Positions 20,815 through 32,174 of a stretch of 64,000 nucleotides of DNA are shown one piece after another. How positions within the stretch are numbered: the stretch's first letter is position 1; each line of letters begins with the position of its first letter. The stretch is from Cephalopachus bancanus. Lineage: Eukaryota; Chordata; Mammalia; Primates; Tarsiidae. A program made the position numbers and the translations under genes. Location of the stretch: contig JAPVLO010000007.1 of assembly GCA_027257055.1 (NCBI GenBank), positions 9,424,001-9,488,000 on the forward strand, in the 5' to 3' direction. The notes beneath the pieces were generated by a model. That model worked only from the letters and a program-made list of their open reading frames with translations. It had not been told where the DNA came from and ran no database searches.

Positions 20815-21092
20815 CCTGGTTATCCACAGCTGATTGACTCACACATGCCATGTGACCTTTGCTTGGCTAATCAGAGGCTCTGTCTGGGTAGACACAGTTG
20901 ATCGGCTCAGGCATACATGTGACCTACACTGGACCAATCAGAGGGCCTATCTGCTAGCCATAGCTGGTTGGCTGAGGAGCAGCATGTGACCAATGCTAGG
21001 CCAATCAGAGACTCTGCCTGGGTAGCCATAGCTGATTGGCGGCTCAGGTATCCATGTGACCCACGCTGGGCCAATGAGAGGATCTGCCTGGG
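20815..21092. repeat. Four-unit 66-68 bp tandem array with ATTGG/CCAAT pairs
   Basis: Units begin near 20,824, 20,891, 20,957 and 21,025. Each has an A-GCTGATTGG-like left half, a CATGTGACC centre and a GGCCAATCAGAG-like right half, so each unit carries inverted CCAAT-type pentamers. Units differ from each other at roughly 15-25% of sites, so the array is old. I do not recognise the family; a repeat-derived origin is possible. Confidence 0.88.
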
Positions 21093-22059
21093 GAGTTTGC
21101 CCCGAAAGACACAGAGCCTGGGCTTAGAGGTGCTCTGGATGCCTTAGGTTCCTATCTATGCGAAGGCTTCGCTTGGTAGAAGTGGGTCATGTAACCCACA
21201 GACTCCCGACTCAGGTGATTCCAAAGGAACCTGGGTCGGCTGGGGACACGGGAAACTTCTGGAAGCCACCTTCCACCTGCCACGCCTGGTGGCCGGGTAA
21301 GCATTTCCATGGTTGTTGACAGCCGAAACCCGACAGTGTGGCATCAGTTGCCAGAGGGGGCTGAGTGCCTAGTGCAGCGATAGGAGTAGGGTGGGGCCAG
21401 CGAGGTGCTGGCCTCAGGCACAAAATGTTTAAGGAGGTGCCAAAAAACTTAGTCATCCAGATACATAATATTTTAATGTGATGTGTTTAAAAATCCAAAT
21501 CAAAGCCAAAATTCCACGATGAACAAAATACCCACATTTGAAAGACAGGGCGAGTCACAGCGCTGTGTAGAGCCACATTGGAGCCTATGGCAGAAGGAGG
21601 AATCAGAAATATGGAACGTGTCTGTTTGTCTTGATTCCGGAGTTCCTTGGCTTGTCCCCGCCCCCCGCCCCGAAAGTTTGCACTCGAGGTGAACGCCTTG
21701 CCTGCTCATCCTGGCCCGCTGTCCGTGTGCTGGGCCCAGGGCTGCCTGCCTCGTCTCATCAATCCTCCTCCCCTCCTGACGAGCCCCAGGAGCTGCCCGG
21801 GCCTCCCAACTCCCCTCCCCATGCTAGTGTCCACAGGCTAGTCACCAACCAGAGCATGAGGGACTTTTGTGTATGTGTGAAAGTCAAATCTCCTTACTTT
21901 CCTACTCAGAATTTCCCAGTGTGCCCCTTCACACGCAGAATCACAGCTAGATTGCTTGCTCCCAGAGGTTTGCACTTGTGGTCCCTGTTTCTCCGCTGCC
22001 CGCTTCCCTCCTATGGTTCCAGCACTCGGAACCACCTCCCCCCCCTTAGCTGGAACACT
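21093..22059. other. Unique sequence, no gene recognised
   Basis: Single-copy DNA. A 190-codon + frame at 21,631-22,203 runs into L2 sequence and is not supported as a gene. Decayed L2 may extend back to about 21,900. Confidence 0.45.
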
Positions 22060-22394
22060 TCCACGCCTGTCTCCGCCTCAGGGCCTTTGCACTGGCTGCC
22101 GCTTCTGCTGGAACACTGGGTTCCCTGGGGTTCGCCTGTCTCACTTCATCCTTACTTCATTTGGGCCTCATGTGTGAGAGGTCTTCCCTGGCTACTGATC
22201 TAAAGTGACCCCACCCCCGGTCCCCTAGGCGGCACATCCCCCACTTTGTTCTCCGTGGTAGTATTATGACCTGGAGTTTTCCTATTTGTTCATCTGTTTG
22301 CTTCCTTGTCAGTTAATAGTTTTTTTGTCTAGAAGGTAAGATTCCCCGAGCCCAGTCCACGCTCTGTGAACATTTTTAGAATGAATGAATGAAG
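22060..22394 (+). mobile_element. L2 LINE 3' end, sense
   Basis: CTCAGGGCCTTTGCACTGGC, TGCTGGAACACTGGGTTCCC, GAGGTCTTCCCTGGCTACTG, TTGTCTAGAAGGTAAGATTC and the terminal GAATGAATGAATGAAG are the sense 3' end of L2, including its TGAA-type terminus. Confidence 0.88.
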
Positions 22395-23844
22395 TCCAGT
22401 TTGCAGATGAAGAAACTGATTCCCAGAGCTCTGACGGGGTCCAGTCTAAACTCTAACCTGGACCCCCCTTCCTCCAGTCGGTCACTGGGATTTTCTGTGT
22501 CAAGATTCCTGACCCCCCTATGTCTCCAGCTGCCCACACCTCCAGTCTGGCTCCGATTACGGGCTGTTGCCACCCACCCGCAGACCCACAAACGTGGAAC
22601 AGCTGTGCTGCAGGAAATAGCCTCCAACTCAACCTCGATGGTGCAGGGATGTCTTTAGTTAACGTAAATAGGCTTTTAACATTCATTTTTTCCTCTTTGT
22701 GCAAAATACCTATCATTAATTCTGACTTGCAAGATCAAACAGTTAACAATGTGTTGATCCTAGCTTACTTTCAAGTGATGTATTGTATCATTTTGGAGAG
22801 TTATGGGGGGTTGGTACTTTCTTTGACAAATGCATCCGAGTCCCTGAGAAAGGGGCTGCCCGGCATCCCAGGGAAGGAAGCAATTAACAGCTCCACTCTG
22901 AGGCTCCGAGCACCATTGCGTCATTCTGCCACATTTTATTGAATATTGGCTATTTCTTCTGCTTTCTGGTTTTTTTTTTTTTTTCCATTTTTTTCCCCAA
23001 CCGAAGGAAATGAGCTTCCCTAATTCATCACTTTGAGCAGCATCCAAAGAAGAGTGGGAAATAAAAAGAATTCATTGAGCATCACTGCGGCTTTTTTCCT
23101 CCTCCATGCTGACAGGGAGGTCATTTTGTGAATGGACTTTTCTTTCTTTTGGTTGGGGATCTCTGTGCCTTACCAGGACCCAGTGACTTTTCAGCAGTTT
23201 GTGCCCCAGATACCAGTAGTTTAAGACAAGAGCACATATTTGAATACCTCCAGGGTCAGATAAACTATCATGACATAGGCTGGGTATAATACTCTAGGGA
23301 GTGGTGAGGACTGTGGCAAACTTCAGAGCCTACGCCCAAACGGAAGGGGCCACCACTACTCAGCCACGTGGTTTTGGTCACAGTGGAACTGTTTATGAAG
23401 AGAACCTGCAAATCTGGGTTTTGGGGGTGAAAACGTAAAAACACTCTGCCGACCAAATCAAAACGAAGGGCCCAAGGCTGCTGGTTTCCAGGCCCTGCTC
23501 CCAGTGAGGCTTCTTAGACTGGAACAGGTCTAACCTCAAGAGTTCAAGTCAGTTTGTGAAGTCATCAGAAGAGCCCAGAAGCAACATGGCTCATCCTCTG
23601 GAAAGGGTCATTTTAGTAGAAGTTTTTTGGGGGGTGGGGCATTTTGTGGAATTTCACTAATAGATAATTTAAATATTTTGATATTAAAACAGATGTAGGG
23701 AAGAATATGAAAAACAAAATGAAGAACAGAACTTCAAAGACATTTTGTATGTGCCTCTGGTAGGTTTGGGCGACTCCCCACGTGGCCTGCAAGTGCCTTT
23801 GCTTCTACTCTGGAGTATTTTGATGGAAAGGCCAAGGAACCTGA
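22395..23844. other. Unique sequence, AT-rich in the middle
   Basis: A possible MIR core remnant at 22,398-22,440 (TTTGCAGATGAAGAAACTGA), then about 1.4 kb with no recognised repeat. This is one of the longer repeat-free stretches, and conservation should be checked here first. Confidence 0.5.
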
Positions 23845-23990
23845 GAGACTTGGTCTTCCTATCTGTGAAGTGGGTATAATAATAGTAACGACTATTTAGC
23901 GTGCTTTTGAAGAACCAGAGAGAGCGTAATGCATGTGAAGTTCCTGGCCAGGTGGATTCTCAGGACATGTCAGCTGTGATGGTTACTACT
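23845..23990 (+). mobile_element. MIR fragment
   Basis: TGAGAGACTTGGTCTTCCTA, TCTGTGAAGTGGGTATAATA and ATAGTAACGACTATTTAGCG match the MIR core and the AATAATAG block in the sense direction. Confidence 0.75.
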
Positions 23991-25190
23991 GCCACTCCTA
24001 AGCCACAAAGAAGTGTCCCACCCAAGAGAGATTTCAGTTACAGAAACACAGTGGCCCTCCCACCCATCCATTCTCTCCACTCAGCTCCGTCTGCTCCGCC
24101 ATGATGCTCCCTGACCTCTCAGCCCCTGGCTCCTTCTCCCTGGGGCAAGAGCTGGTCCGTATCACTTACAGACAGGGACATCCGGCCTGTGTGGCTGTTC
24201 AGGACGGCTGCACCATACGGCGCTCAGACTGTCGGCCTCCCCTGGTGAGCCTTCAGCAGAGCCAGCTGTCATCTGACTCGCCTGCTCTGGTCTGGCCTCC
24301 CCATCCTCTCCTCCTTCACTCATCCCTCTGTGACACGGCAGGGTCCCATCCCTGTCCCCAGCCTTCCTGCAGAGCACAAGCGTGGCAGGGCATGGCACTT
24401 GAGCTGGCCCTGGTGTTCTCATTCCACCTCTGTGAGACGTGTGTGGATGCTACCTCCCTCGGACAGTCAGGAGCATGCCATGTGCCTGTCTTCCCAGCTT
24501 ACTTCCTGTGTTCCTGAACACCCTCGTCTCCATCCAGCTCTTCAAATTTTTCTGTCCTTCTGGGATGCAGCGCCAGGGGTTGCACAACTCCCCTCGCCCC
24601 TTTCAAGGCTAGGTGTGTGCAGATGCACAGTAGGGGGCTTCTTGGAATGTACTGGAAGTAAAGGCAGCCAAATTCATGTCCACACAGGCCATCTGCTCCT
24701 GTGGAAACCATTTCTGGCAGAATTTTGATGAGATTGGGGTATGTTGAGTGATTTATAGAGCCATTAAACATACACTAAATCAATCTTACTCTTTTTTTTA
24801 GAGATGGGGGTGGAGAAGCAACATCTCAAAGGGAAAAATAAAGTCTCTGAGTTGGAATTTTCAGCCTGGGGGCTGACATTGCACAGAAAAACGGCCACTG
24901 CTAGAGCAGGAACCCCAGCCAGTCAGCTTGAGCATGATCGCGTTAATGTTCCCTGAGTCTCACCAAATGTGTATCCAATTAACCACTACTGAGGGGCCTT
25001 ATTTATAAAATAAGACTTCTGTGGTCAGGTTGCACTTTTTCCACTCATTTCTGGTGCACGGGCTCGCATTGCAGATCCTGCCTGTGATTAGCGGAGACAT
25101 ACAGGGCTTCTGCTGACATCGTGGAGTGGGCAGAGCCTGGCCAGAGCAGACTTCCATGTGGAACTCGGATCCCAGGAGAGGAAGGATCGA
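23991..25190. other. Unique sequence, no gene recognised
   Basis: GC-moderate, C/T-rich on + between 24,020 and 24,600. Frames of 132-138 codons have no domain. A highly decayed L2 is conceivable but not demonstrable by eye. Confidence 0.45.
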
Positions 25191-25455
25191 GGATGGCGAG
25201 GAGTGCCTTTCTTGCAAAAGGCCAGAAAATACATTTTTTCGGAGGAATATTTTCAGAGCGAATATTTTCAGCAGGATGGTGAGGAATGCCTTTTCTTGCA
25301 AAGGGCCAGAGAGTGAATATTTTCAGCGTTGTGGGCCAGATTATCTCTGTGGCATCCACTCAGTCCTGCCATTGCAGCTGTGAATAATAAAGTTTTATTT
25401 ATAAAAACAGGCAGTGGACTGGATTTGGCCCGAGGGCCTTAGTCTGCCTCTGGTT
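25191..25455. mobile_element. hAT (MER1/Charlie-group) remnant with internal duplication
   Basis: AAAGGGCCAGAGAGTGAATA, TTGTGGGCCAGATTATCTCT, AATAAAGTTTTATTTATAAA and GGATTTGGCCCGAGGGCC are typical of a non-autonomous hAT family whose ends read AAAGGGCCAGA and TTTGGCCC. The first part (GGATGGCGAGGAGTGCC ... AAGGCCAGAAAATA) repeats 83 bp later. The exact family name is uncertain. Confidence 0.75.
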
Positions 25456-26139
25456 TAGGCTGGTGGGAGCTGAGATAAAAGTGAAGCATCTTGCCCAGGG
25501 ACTTCACAGATTCTCTACGTCCATAGTAGGCATGGATTTCTGTCTGCGGTTTGTGGGGTATAAGAAATGTACCTCGAACAGAAGTTAAGTTTTCCTTCCA
25601 ATGCCCTGCACGAGGTGGCTGGAGCCTCATTTTAGGGATCTGGGCTCTCCCTTCCCCTGGGGTGGTGCTTGAGTTCTTTGGGGCCCAGATCATGCAGGTG
25701 TGCAACCTGGGCCCTCTCCAGGTGATCTGGCATCTGTTCACTGTGGCCTTCCCTCTGGAGTGGCCCTCAGTTTTCCCCAGGCACATTTGTGCCCTCTGCA
25801 TCCTGGAAGCAAAGCCACTTGGGGTGCCAGGTCCCTTGGTCCCACCTGACAGAGCAGCCTGAGAGCCCATGGGAAGCTTCCTTTGGATTCTGTGGAGTTC
25901 TGGGTGGACTCAGCTCTGCGAAGCGCCCCAGCATTCCAGAAGGTGTTCGCGCCCACTCTCTGTGTGACTGAGCATGCTGGGAGCTTGCCTGCTCCAGATG
26001 TTCCTCCACACACACTTGGTGGAGATTTTCTGTGCTCTTGGGTACCCGAATATCAGGAGGGTCTATCACTCTTATCTACGTGACTTTGGAGTCTTGGGGA
26101 CACAGGGAGGGTGTGGACACCCTGCACATTCATCACTGT
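25456..26139. other. Unique sequence
   Basis: No repeat or gene recognised. Frames of 91-143 codons overlap on both strands without domains. Confidence 0.5.
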
Positions 26140-26560
26140 ATCATTCACCTGTTGACTCAGGGATGCTGTGCAACACACATCCCCGAGCTCAGTGGCTTGG
26201 AGCACCAGGCTGCTCTAGGCGGCCCTGCCAGGGTCTCTGCTTCAGGCTGAGGTTCTGCTGAGCTTGACTGTGGATGCAGGTTGGGCTCACTCAGCTCCAC
26301 GTGCGTCTGCCTTGGGACTTGGACTGAAGGGCAGTAGCTTATCCTGGAATAGTCTTCTCATGGCAGGTCACAGGGCACAAAAGCCAAAGCACACAAGGAC
26401 GGTAAAGGCCTCTACACGCGTCACACCCATGGGTGTTCATCAGCCGCAGCGAGTCACACAGCCTGGCCCACCACCAACGGGGCGCAAGGCCCATCCTCTC
26501 ATCCTGTGAGGAGGGGGTGTCTGTGCGCTGGGCAGTGGTCCAGAGCATCATGCCGCCGCC
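26140..26560 (-). mobile_element. Probable ERVL/MaLR-type LTR remnant, antisense
   Basis: CAACACACATCCCCGAGCTC, AGTGGCTTGGAGCACC and GCTTCAGGCTGAGGTTCTGC, with TCACAGGGCACAAAAGCC further on, resemble an antisense mammalian LTR. No clean TG...CA ends are seen; the class is inferred. Confidence 0.45.
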
Positions 26561-27284
26561 TTGCATGGTAAGCGGTGCTGCCGTTGGCAATGCGACCATG
26601 GGCCTGCTTCCTTTTGTTCCTATTTGAAAGAAAACGGGAGAAGAAGCAGGCAGCAGAGAGCAGGACAGCCTTGTGCAGGTGGCAAGGGGACCCTCTGTCT
26701 GGCCAAAAGGTATCGGGCAAAGCCAGAGGGAGGCCTGAGAGCTGCAGACAGCCCCCAGACACCAGGCAGTGTACTTGCTTTGTTTTCTGATGGGAGTAAA
26801 TGTGACCCAGTCAAACTCACCATTTATCTTTAGGCCTTGGGACACCTCCCTGACTCTAGGGGAATGGTCACAAGAGAGTGTTTAAAGGAAATATAAACAC
26901 CTTTGGGGTCACAGGTTAGCATAGAGCCTTGCTGTTGGCAGTGCAGTTAAGAGTCCTTTGACATGGGGGCGTGGGGCAGACATCTCCCTCTGAAAACAAA
27001 GCCACACCTTAAACTTTCCAGCGCAAATCCTGGGCCTCTTCTCTCCTGCCCAGCCTCTAAGCATCTGCTTCCGGTGAGCTCTAGAGAAAGAGCCCACGGC
27101 CTCCAGGAGACGGCCTGCACATGCCTTGTGACCCAAGGCCAGCAGGCATTGGGGGCCCCTCCCCGGCAGGTGCCTCCTCCCTTTTGCAGGTCCCGGTCAT
27201 CCATGAGGCCAAGTGCTGGGCCCTGGTGTCTGAAGCCCATGTGCCAGTTGTTCTGCTGTTCACATACTCGCTCAGCCAGTGGGT
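26561..27284. other. Unique sequence
   Basis: Single-copy DNA without recognised gene, repeat or regulatory element. Frames up to about 110 codons occur on both strands. Confidence 0.5.
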
Positions 27285-27550
27285 GGTTCTTTATTTATTG
27301 AGTGTCTGCTGTGTGCCCAACCTCTGGCAGCTCCTCAGTACTGCGTGAAGCAGACAAAAACTCCACATCATGGCGGCAACTTCCTGGGAGATGACAGAAC
27401 AAACAGAATAAGCCACCAAGCAACAAAGGTCCTTTTACATAGTAGCCAGGGCTTTGCAGGTAGCTGGCATTACGGGGAGCCTGGCTGGTCAAGACTGCTG
27501 CTCTAGCACCTGATAGCCGAGCTCTCCTTGAGCAGGCGTCTAGGCTGGGC
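27285..27550 (-). mobile_element. L2 fragment, antisense
   Basis: TTTATTTATTGAGTGTCTGC and TGTGTGCCCAACCTCTGGCA mark the antisense L2 3' end. Homology fades after about 27,420. Confidence 0.6.
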
Positions 27551-27984
27551 ATCCTGGCAGGGAGACTCTGAGAGGCTGCCTAGGGGAAGGCCTTGGAGTC
27601 AGTGCAGTGTGGGCAGCAGGATGGGGACATGGGGGCCACAAGGGTCTCATGGGCTGGGCCCATGAGGGCTCTGGAGTCCCGTGTCCCACCTTGAGTAAGG
27701 GACCAGGCCTCCCTACACCCAAGAACCTGTCCTGGGCTGGGGTGTGACATTGGGGACACAGCGCTCCTCGGCTGAGGGCCTCGGCCACTGACGGCCCTGG
27801 CAGCTGGGGCGGTGACTGTCCTGGTGCCTAGATGACTGCTCTGGACCTCAGGTGGGCACAGGACCTTCAGGAGCAGGCAAAGCAGATGGGAACATCCCAT
27901 TGGATTTCGGGGCTGCTGGGGAGGATCCTGGCCTCAAGCTCTGTCCCTCGAGCTTTTGCAGTGGGAGGTGCTGGGTGCTGCTGC
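27551..27984. other. Unique GC-rich sequence
   Basis: No repeat or gene recognised. Several GGGG runs occur but none in a clear four-run G4 pattern. Confidence 0.5.
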
Positions 27985-28350
27985 ACTTTAATTGAGATAA
28001 AATTCCCATAACACATCATCAACCATTTTGAGATGTGCAATTCAGTGGCACTTAGTGTATTCACGGTGTTGTGCAATCATCCCTGCTAGCTAGCGCCACA
28101 CATTTTCATCAACCCAAAAGGAAAGTTTGTGCCCACTAAACAGCCTTTCCCCTCCCCCAGGCCCAGCTGCTGGCAGCATTCTGCCTGTATGGATAGACCT
28201 CTTGGAAGTCTCCTACAAATGGAATTACACACACTCTTCCTCTTTCTGGGTCTGGCTTCTTTCTCTTAGCACAATGTTTAGAGGTTGGAGCTCAGATTCA
28301 TGTGTAAGTGTTCCTAAGAAGGGCGATGCAGTGTCTTACGTGACTGACGT
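27985..28350 (-). mobile_element. L1M-type 3' end, antisense
   Basis: TTAATTGAGATAAAATTCCC, ATGTGCAATTCAGTGGCACT, CACGGTGTTGTGCAATCATC, CAAATGGAATTACACACACT and TGGCTTCTTTCTCTTAGCAC are in antisense order. Confidence 0.9.
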
Positions 28351-28363
28351 TGGGTTCTTTCTT

Positions 28364-28614
28364 TATTTCTTTTTGAGGCAGAGTCTTGCTCTGTCTCCCA
28401 GACTGGAGTGCAGTGGTGTGATGATCACTCACTGCAGCCCCCACCTCTGGCCTCAAGCTATCGTCCTGCCTCAGCTTCCTGAGTAGCTGGGACTACAGGC
28501 ACGTGCCACTGCACTTAGATAATTTTAAAAAATTATAGAGATGAGGCCTTGTTACGTTGCCCAGGCTGGTCTTGAACTCTTAGCCTCAAGTGATCCTCCT
28601 GCCTAGGTGCTGGG
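28364..28614 (-). mobile_element. AluJ, antisense, 5'-truncated, 13-bp TSD
   Basis: Flanks TGGGTTCTTTCTT (28,351-28,363) and TGGGTCCTTTCTT (28,615-28,627) differ at one base. The Alu lacks its first 40 or so bases, a normal 5' truncation. It interrupts the end of the antisense L1M. Confidence 0.92.
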
Positions 28615-28636
28615 TGGGTCCTTTCTTGAGAGCGCT

Positions 28637-28667
28637 GTGAGGTTCCCAATGCGAGGTTCCCAATGCG
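28637..28667. repeat. 15-bp tandem duplication
   Basis: GAGGTTCCCAATGC occurs twice in direct succession just beyond the Alu target site. It is short and has no known role. Confidence 0.85.
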
Positions 28668-28884
28668 TGTGTGCCTTTGATCAAGCTTAGTAATCCACCT
28701 ACAGGGACATCCCATGTGGTGGCCCTGCCCTGGAAACCCGATACAGGTGTTTAAAAGTTCACCTGCAATTCTGAGGATGCCCCAGGTCGAGAACCTCTGT
28801 AAACATCTTTTTATTTTGTACCCCATTATCAGATTTGACATTTAGACGTATACGATAACATACCTACAGTAATTGTATAAACTA

Positions 28885-29020
28885 GTCATAATTACAGTAA
28901 TAATTGTTTACCTCCCCATCTTACAGATAAGGAGACAGTGGATCAGAGAGGCCCATGAGCTCTCACAGCTGTTGAGGGGCAAGTGGGACCAGAGCCAGGT
29001 TTGCTTGACTCTTGAGGACC
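28885..29020 (-). mobile_element. MIR fragment, antisense
   Basis: CCCATCTTACAGATAAGGAG, ACAGTGGATCAGAGAGGCCC and GGGACCAGAGCCAGGTTTGC match the antisense MIR core. Confidence 0.75.
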
Positions 29021-29381
29021 TAGAGAATTAGGGGAGGGGGCGATGGCCAGGGGGAAAGGAAGAGGATGCAGGAGTGCAGAGACCACCCAGGACGTTCATC
29101 AAGCCCATTACTTGGTGCTTCCCTTGGGTTCCCAGGAGATGCTTGCCTCGAGGGCTGTGGTGGGGCTGGTTTGCCCGATGGAGGGTGGGCTGAGGTCACT
29201 TCCAGGCTCAGGACTTGGAACCTCCCGTGGGACCTCTTCCCTTATCCCCTCTCTCTGAGCATTCTTGGCTGGAGGCCCCGGGCCCACACAGCCTCGAGAT
29301 GCAGGGGCCTAGGCCCTGATGGCAGCCTGGGAAGCTGCCTCTCTCCATTAGATTGTAATATGAGCCACAAGTAACTCATGG
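29021..29381. other. Unique sequence
   Basis: A purine-rich start (GGGGGAAAGGAAGAGGATGC) then ordinary single-copy DNA. No gene seen. Confidence 0.5.
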
Positions 29382-29813
29382 TGTGCGTTAGTTTCCAGTT
29401 GCTGCTGTAACAAATGGCCACACACTCAGTGGCTTAAAACAGCACACACGGATTAAATTATAGTTCTGGGGATCAAGATCCTGAATCCAGGTGTGGACAG
29501 GGCCACGACCCCTTCTGGAGAGTCCATGGCCCCGCTCTTTCCAGCTCCTAGCGGCAGCTCCATCCCTGGGCTCTTCCCTCATCTCCAGGACCAGGTCTTC
29601 AGATCTCTCTGTCTGTCCTGCCTTTGTGTCTCCTTTGACTCTGACTCTCCGGCCTCCCTCTTACAAGGTTCCTTATGAGAGGGCCACGTGGTCTCTCCAG
29701 CGCAAGATCCTTAATTTAATCACACCTGCAACATCCCTTTTGCCATGTAAAGTATAAACAGGTTCCCGAAGCTGGGACATGGTCATCTGTGAGGGTCTGT
29801 TGTTCAGCCCGCA
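29382..29813 (-). mobile_element. MLT1-type MaLR LTR, antisense
   Basis: TTGCTGCTGTAACAAATGGC, ACACTCAGTGGCTTAAAACA, GTGTGGACAGGGCCACGACC, GCAAGATCCTTAATTTAATC and CAGGTTCCCGAAGCTGGGAC match an antisense MLT1 over nearly the full LTR length. No internal retroviral sequence is adjacent. Confidence 0.88.
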
Positions 29814-31249
29814 TGCTGTGTGAAGTCACCGTGGCACAGGAGTGTTTGCTCCAGCAGCACATGGGGCTGCTCTTACTGTTGTGCAGCGGGGGTGTTCACT
29901 ACCAAGGTCAGACAGCTCCATCTTCTGACTGGGCCTTGCTCAGACCTGAGTGGAATCAAGGAACGTGGGATGGGTCTCCTTGAGAGGGCGGATCTTTCTC
30001 CTTGAGTGGCATGTGGATGGCCACTAGAAATTGCTCTGGAGAGACTCCCAGTTGCTAGCCTCAGTGTTAATGGTAAGAGGTGAACAGCCTAGATAGAATT
30101 CACCAGAACTGGCTTCTCATTCCCACGCAACCACCAAAAGGCTTAAAGCAATTTGCTTTCCCTCAGAGAGCTTCATTTACTTCCTCTATAAGATGAAGGG
30201 CCAGGTTCACAGTCAGAAAACACCATGCACCTGCTTCCCCACGCCTTCTGTCTCACAGCAGACATTGCTAATCAATCACAGTGAAGCATCTCATCCACTC
30301 AACCCAGTTTCAGCCTCTCACACTTGCACAGTGCTGTGACCCAGGCAACCATAGCCATTGCAGGGAGTTCCCCCAAGAGGAGACCCAGCTGCACCTGGGG
30401 CCCAGATCATCTCTAAGCTCTGTTTTATTTTTGTATTTTATGAAACCATGATTTTTTGAGCAACCTAATCCTAGCAGGGGGAAGGTAAACCAGCTTATGG
30501 AATTTCGGGAGGATTTTCCCAACAGTCAGAGCCTGCATAAACAAAGCCCCAGGCAGCTTCGGAGGTGGGGGGCCAGGCCCTCCTCCTTACAGCCCCGCTT
30601 CTAAATTACATGTTTCAGATTTCTGTCTTCTGGCTTGGGATGCCGTGGCTTGGAATGGGGGCAGGCTATTAACTTTTACAACCATGGAATACAAATAATA
30701 TTTCTCTTGGAGAAACTTCTCATTCCCAAGGCCATTTCCCCAGATCTAAGAGTTCAAAGTTATTGCAGGGTGTTGTTGAGTTGTGTTTCTTAAACCCGCA
30801 GAGCCCGTTCACCATTCACTCACACCCCAGTGCTCAGACTTTTATCCTTACCGACTTCAAGCGTGACTCCCTGCCCCCACGGCTGCTTCAGCATGGTGCA
30901 CACCCCCGCTTTCTGCTCTGTGATCACCCCGGTTAAATTGGCTTCTGGAGCGTGTGACAGGCTCTTTCTTCTCCAGGAGGACTGTTTCTCTGTGCAGAAA
31001 CTGGCCCTGCTGCCCCTTCCTATCTGAGTGTGTGCAGTTCAGGCATGTTTCATATATGTTTTTGTACGTTTGCTACAATCATCAGAGTGTTTTACAGAGT
31101 GCTGATGTTTGGATATCCAATTTGTTTGAACGTTCGATTTTTTAAAAATAGAGTTTGCCAATCATCAGACCATTTTCACATACGAGGCATTTGTGAAGTC
31201 AAATTAAATAGGATTATATGATAGTGGTTATTACAGGAGATGGGGTGGG
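29814..31249. other. Unique sequence, no gene recognised
   Basis: About 1.4 kb of ordinary single-copy DNA. A very weak MIR-like patch near 30,150-30,205 (CCCTCAGAGAGCTTCATTTA) is not firm enough to annotate. No frame exceeds 75 codons. Confidence 0.5.
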
Positions 31250-31350
31250 CTCTGAGGGGAGTGACCTTGGGTAAGGGATTTAATCGTCCTGAGCCTCCCT
31301 CAGTGTCATCTAAAAGCAAGGTAGTAGTAGCACCTATTTGTGGTAAAAAC
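31250..31350 (+). mobile_element. MIR fragment
   Basis: GACCTTGGGTAAGGGATTTA, ATCGTCCTGAGCCTCCCTCA and AAGGTAGTAGTAGCACCTAT follow the MIR core in sense orientation. Confidence 0.75.
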
Positions 31351-31784
31351 CTGTTAATTGTCTCTCACTGTGCATCTCCCTTCTTCCTTAGCAAGAAAAC
31401 TCTCACTCTTGTTTGGACCTGGGATGGCCTGGAATAAAAGTCACATCTGACCACTTCCTGCACCCAGATCACATGGCTGAGTTCTGTTAAAAGGGACATA
31501 GATTGATGGATGCTTGTAATTTCTAGAAAGTGAACTTAAAGGGGGAGGTGTCCTTCTTTGTTGCAGCTTCCTTCTTGCGGGCTGTAATTGTACCTCCGGC
31601 AGCCATCTTGGACCATGGGGATGGCCTTGAGAGCCTGGGGGAGGTGGGGCATGTGTGGTTGACAGGAGAAGGGCTGGGCCCTGATCCCAGCTGTGCGTTG
31701 CTCACCTCAGGACTTCTGCGTTTTCTTTAAGTCACTGGCAGTTGGGTTTTCTGTCACTCCTGTTGGACTCGATCCTAACTGCCA
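31351..31784. other. Unique sequence
   Basis: No repeat or gene recognised. CAGCCATCTTGGACCATGGG near 31,600 contains a GCCATCTTG YY1-like motif, of unknown use. Confidence 0.45.
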
Positions 31785-31915
31785 GGCATGCCTCAAAATG
31801 CTGTGAAGGTTGAATGGGCTAATGGGGGGGTGGTTAAAGCTTTACACGATTGAGCACGTGGTCTGGGATAGAGTTAGCCCTTGGGATATGGCAGTAATTA
31901 CTTTTTCTTATGTGA
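31785..31915 (+). mobile_element. MIR 3' fragment
   Basis: AAATGCTGTGAAGGTTGAAT, GGGCTAATGG and TTGAGCACGTGGTCTGGGAT match the MIR 3' half in the sense direction. Confidence 0.6.
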
Positions 31916-32029
31916 GAAATGTGAGTTGTCATATTTCTCATAAGGGAAACCCAAGTCGACCCCCGTGCATGATGAGAATCTGAGATGTCCCAGTGTCAGT
32001 CGTGGCCATGGACCTGTTTGGACATTGAT

Positions 32030-32160
32030 CCCGTATTCTCTACACCACAATCCTTCTAGGGCTGCCAGAGAAAACACACGATGTCCAGCGGGACTTGAAC
32101 TTCACATCAACAACAAAGACTCTATAAATATTCCCAAGTAGTGCATGCATATTTATAGTA
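32030..32160. repeat. Old interspersed repeat remnant, class unsure
   Basis: AGGGCTGCCAGAGAAAACAC and the following ~100 bp resemble a palindromic mammalian repeat whose arms contain ACAACAAA-type and CATGCATATTTATAG-type text. A related text occurs at 48,841-48,990. The family name is not certain. Confidence 0.4.
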
Positions 32161-32174
32161 AGATATTAGTCATC

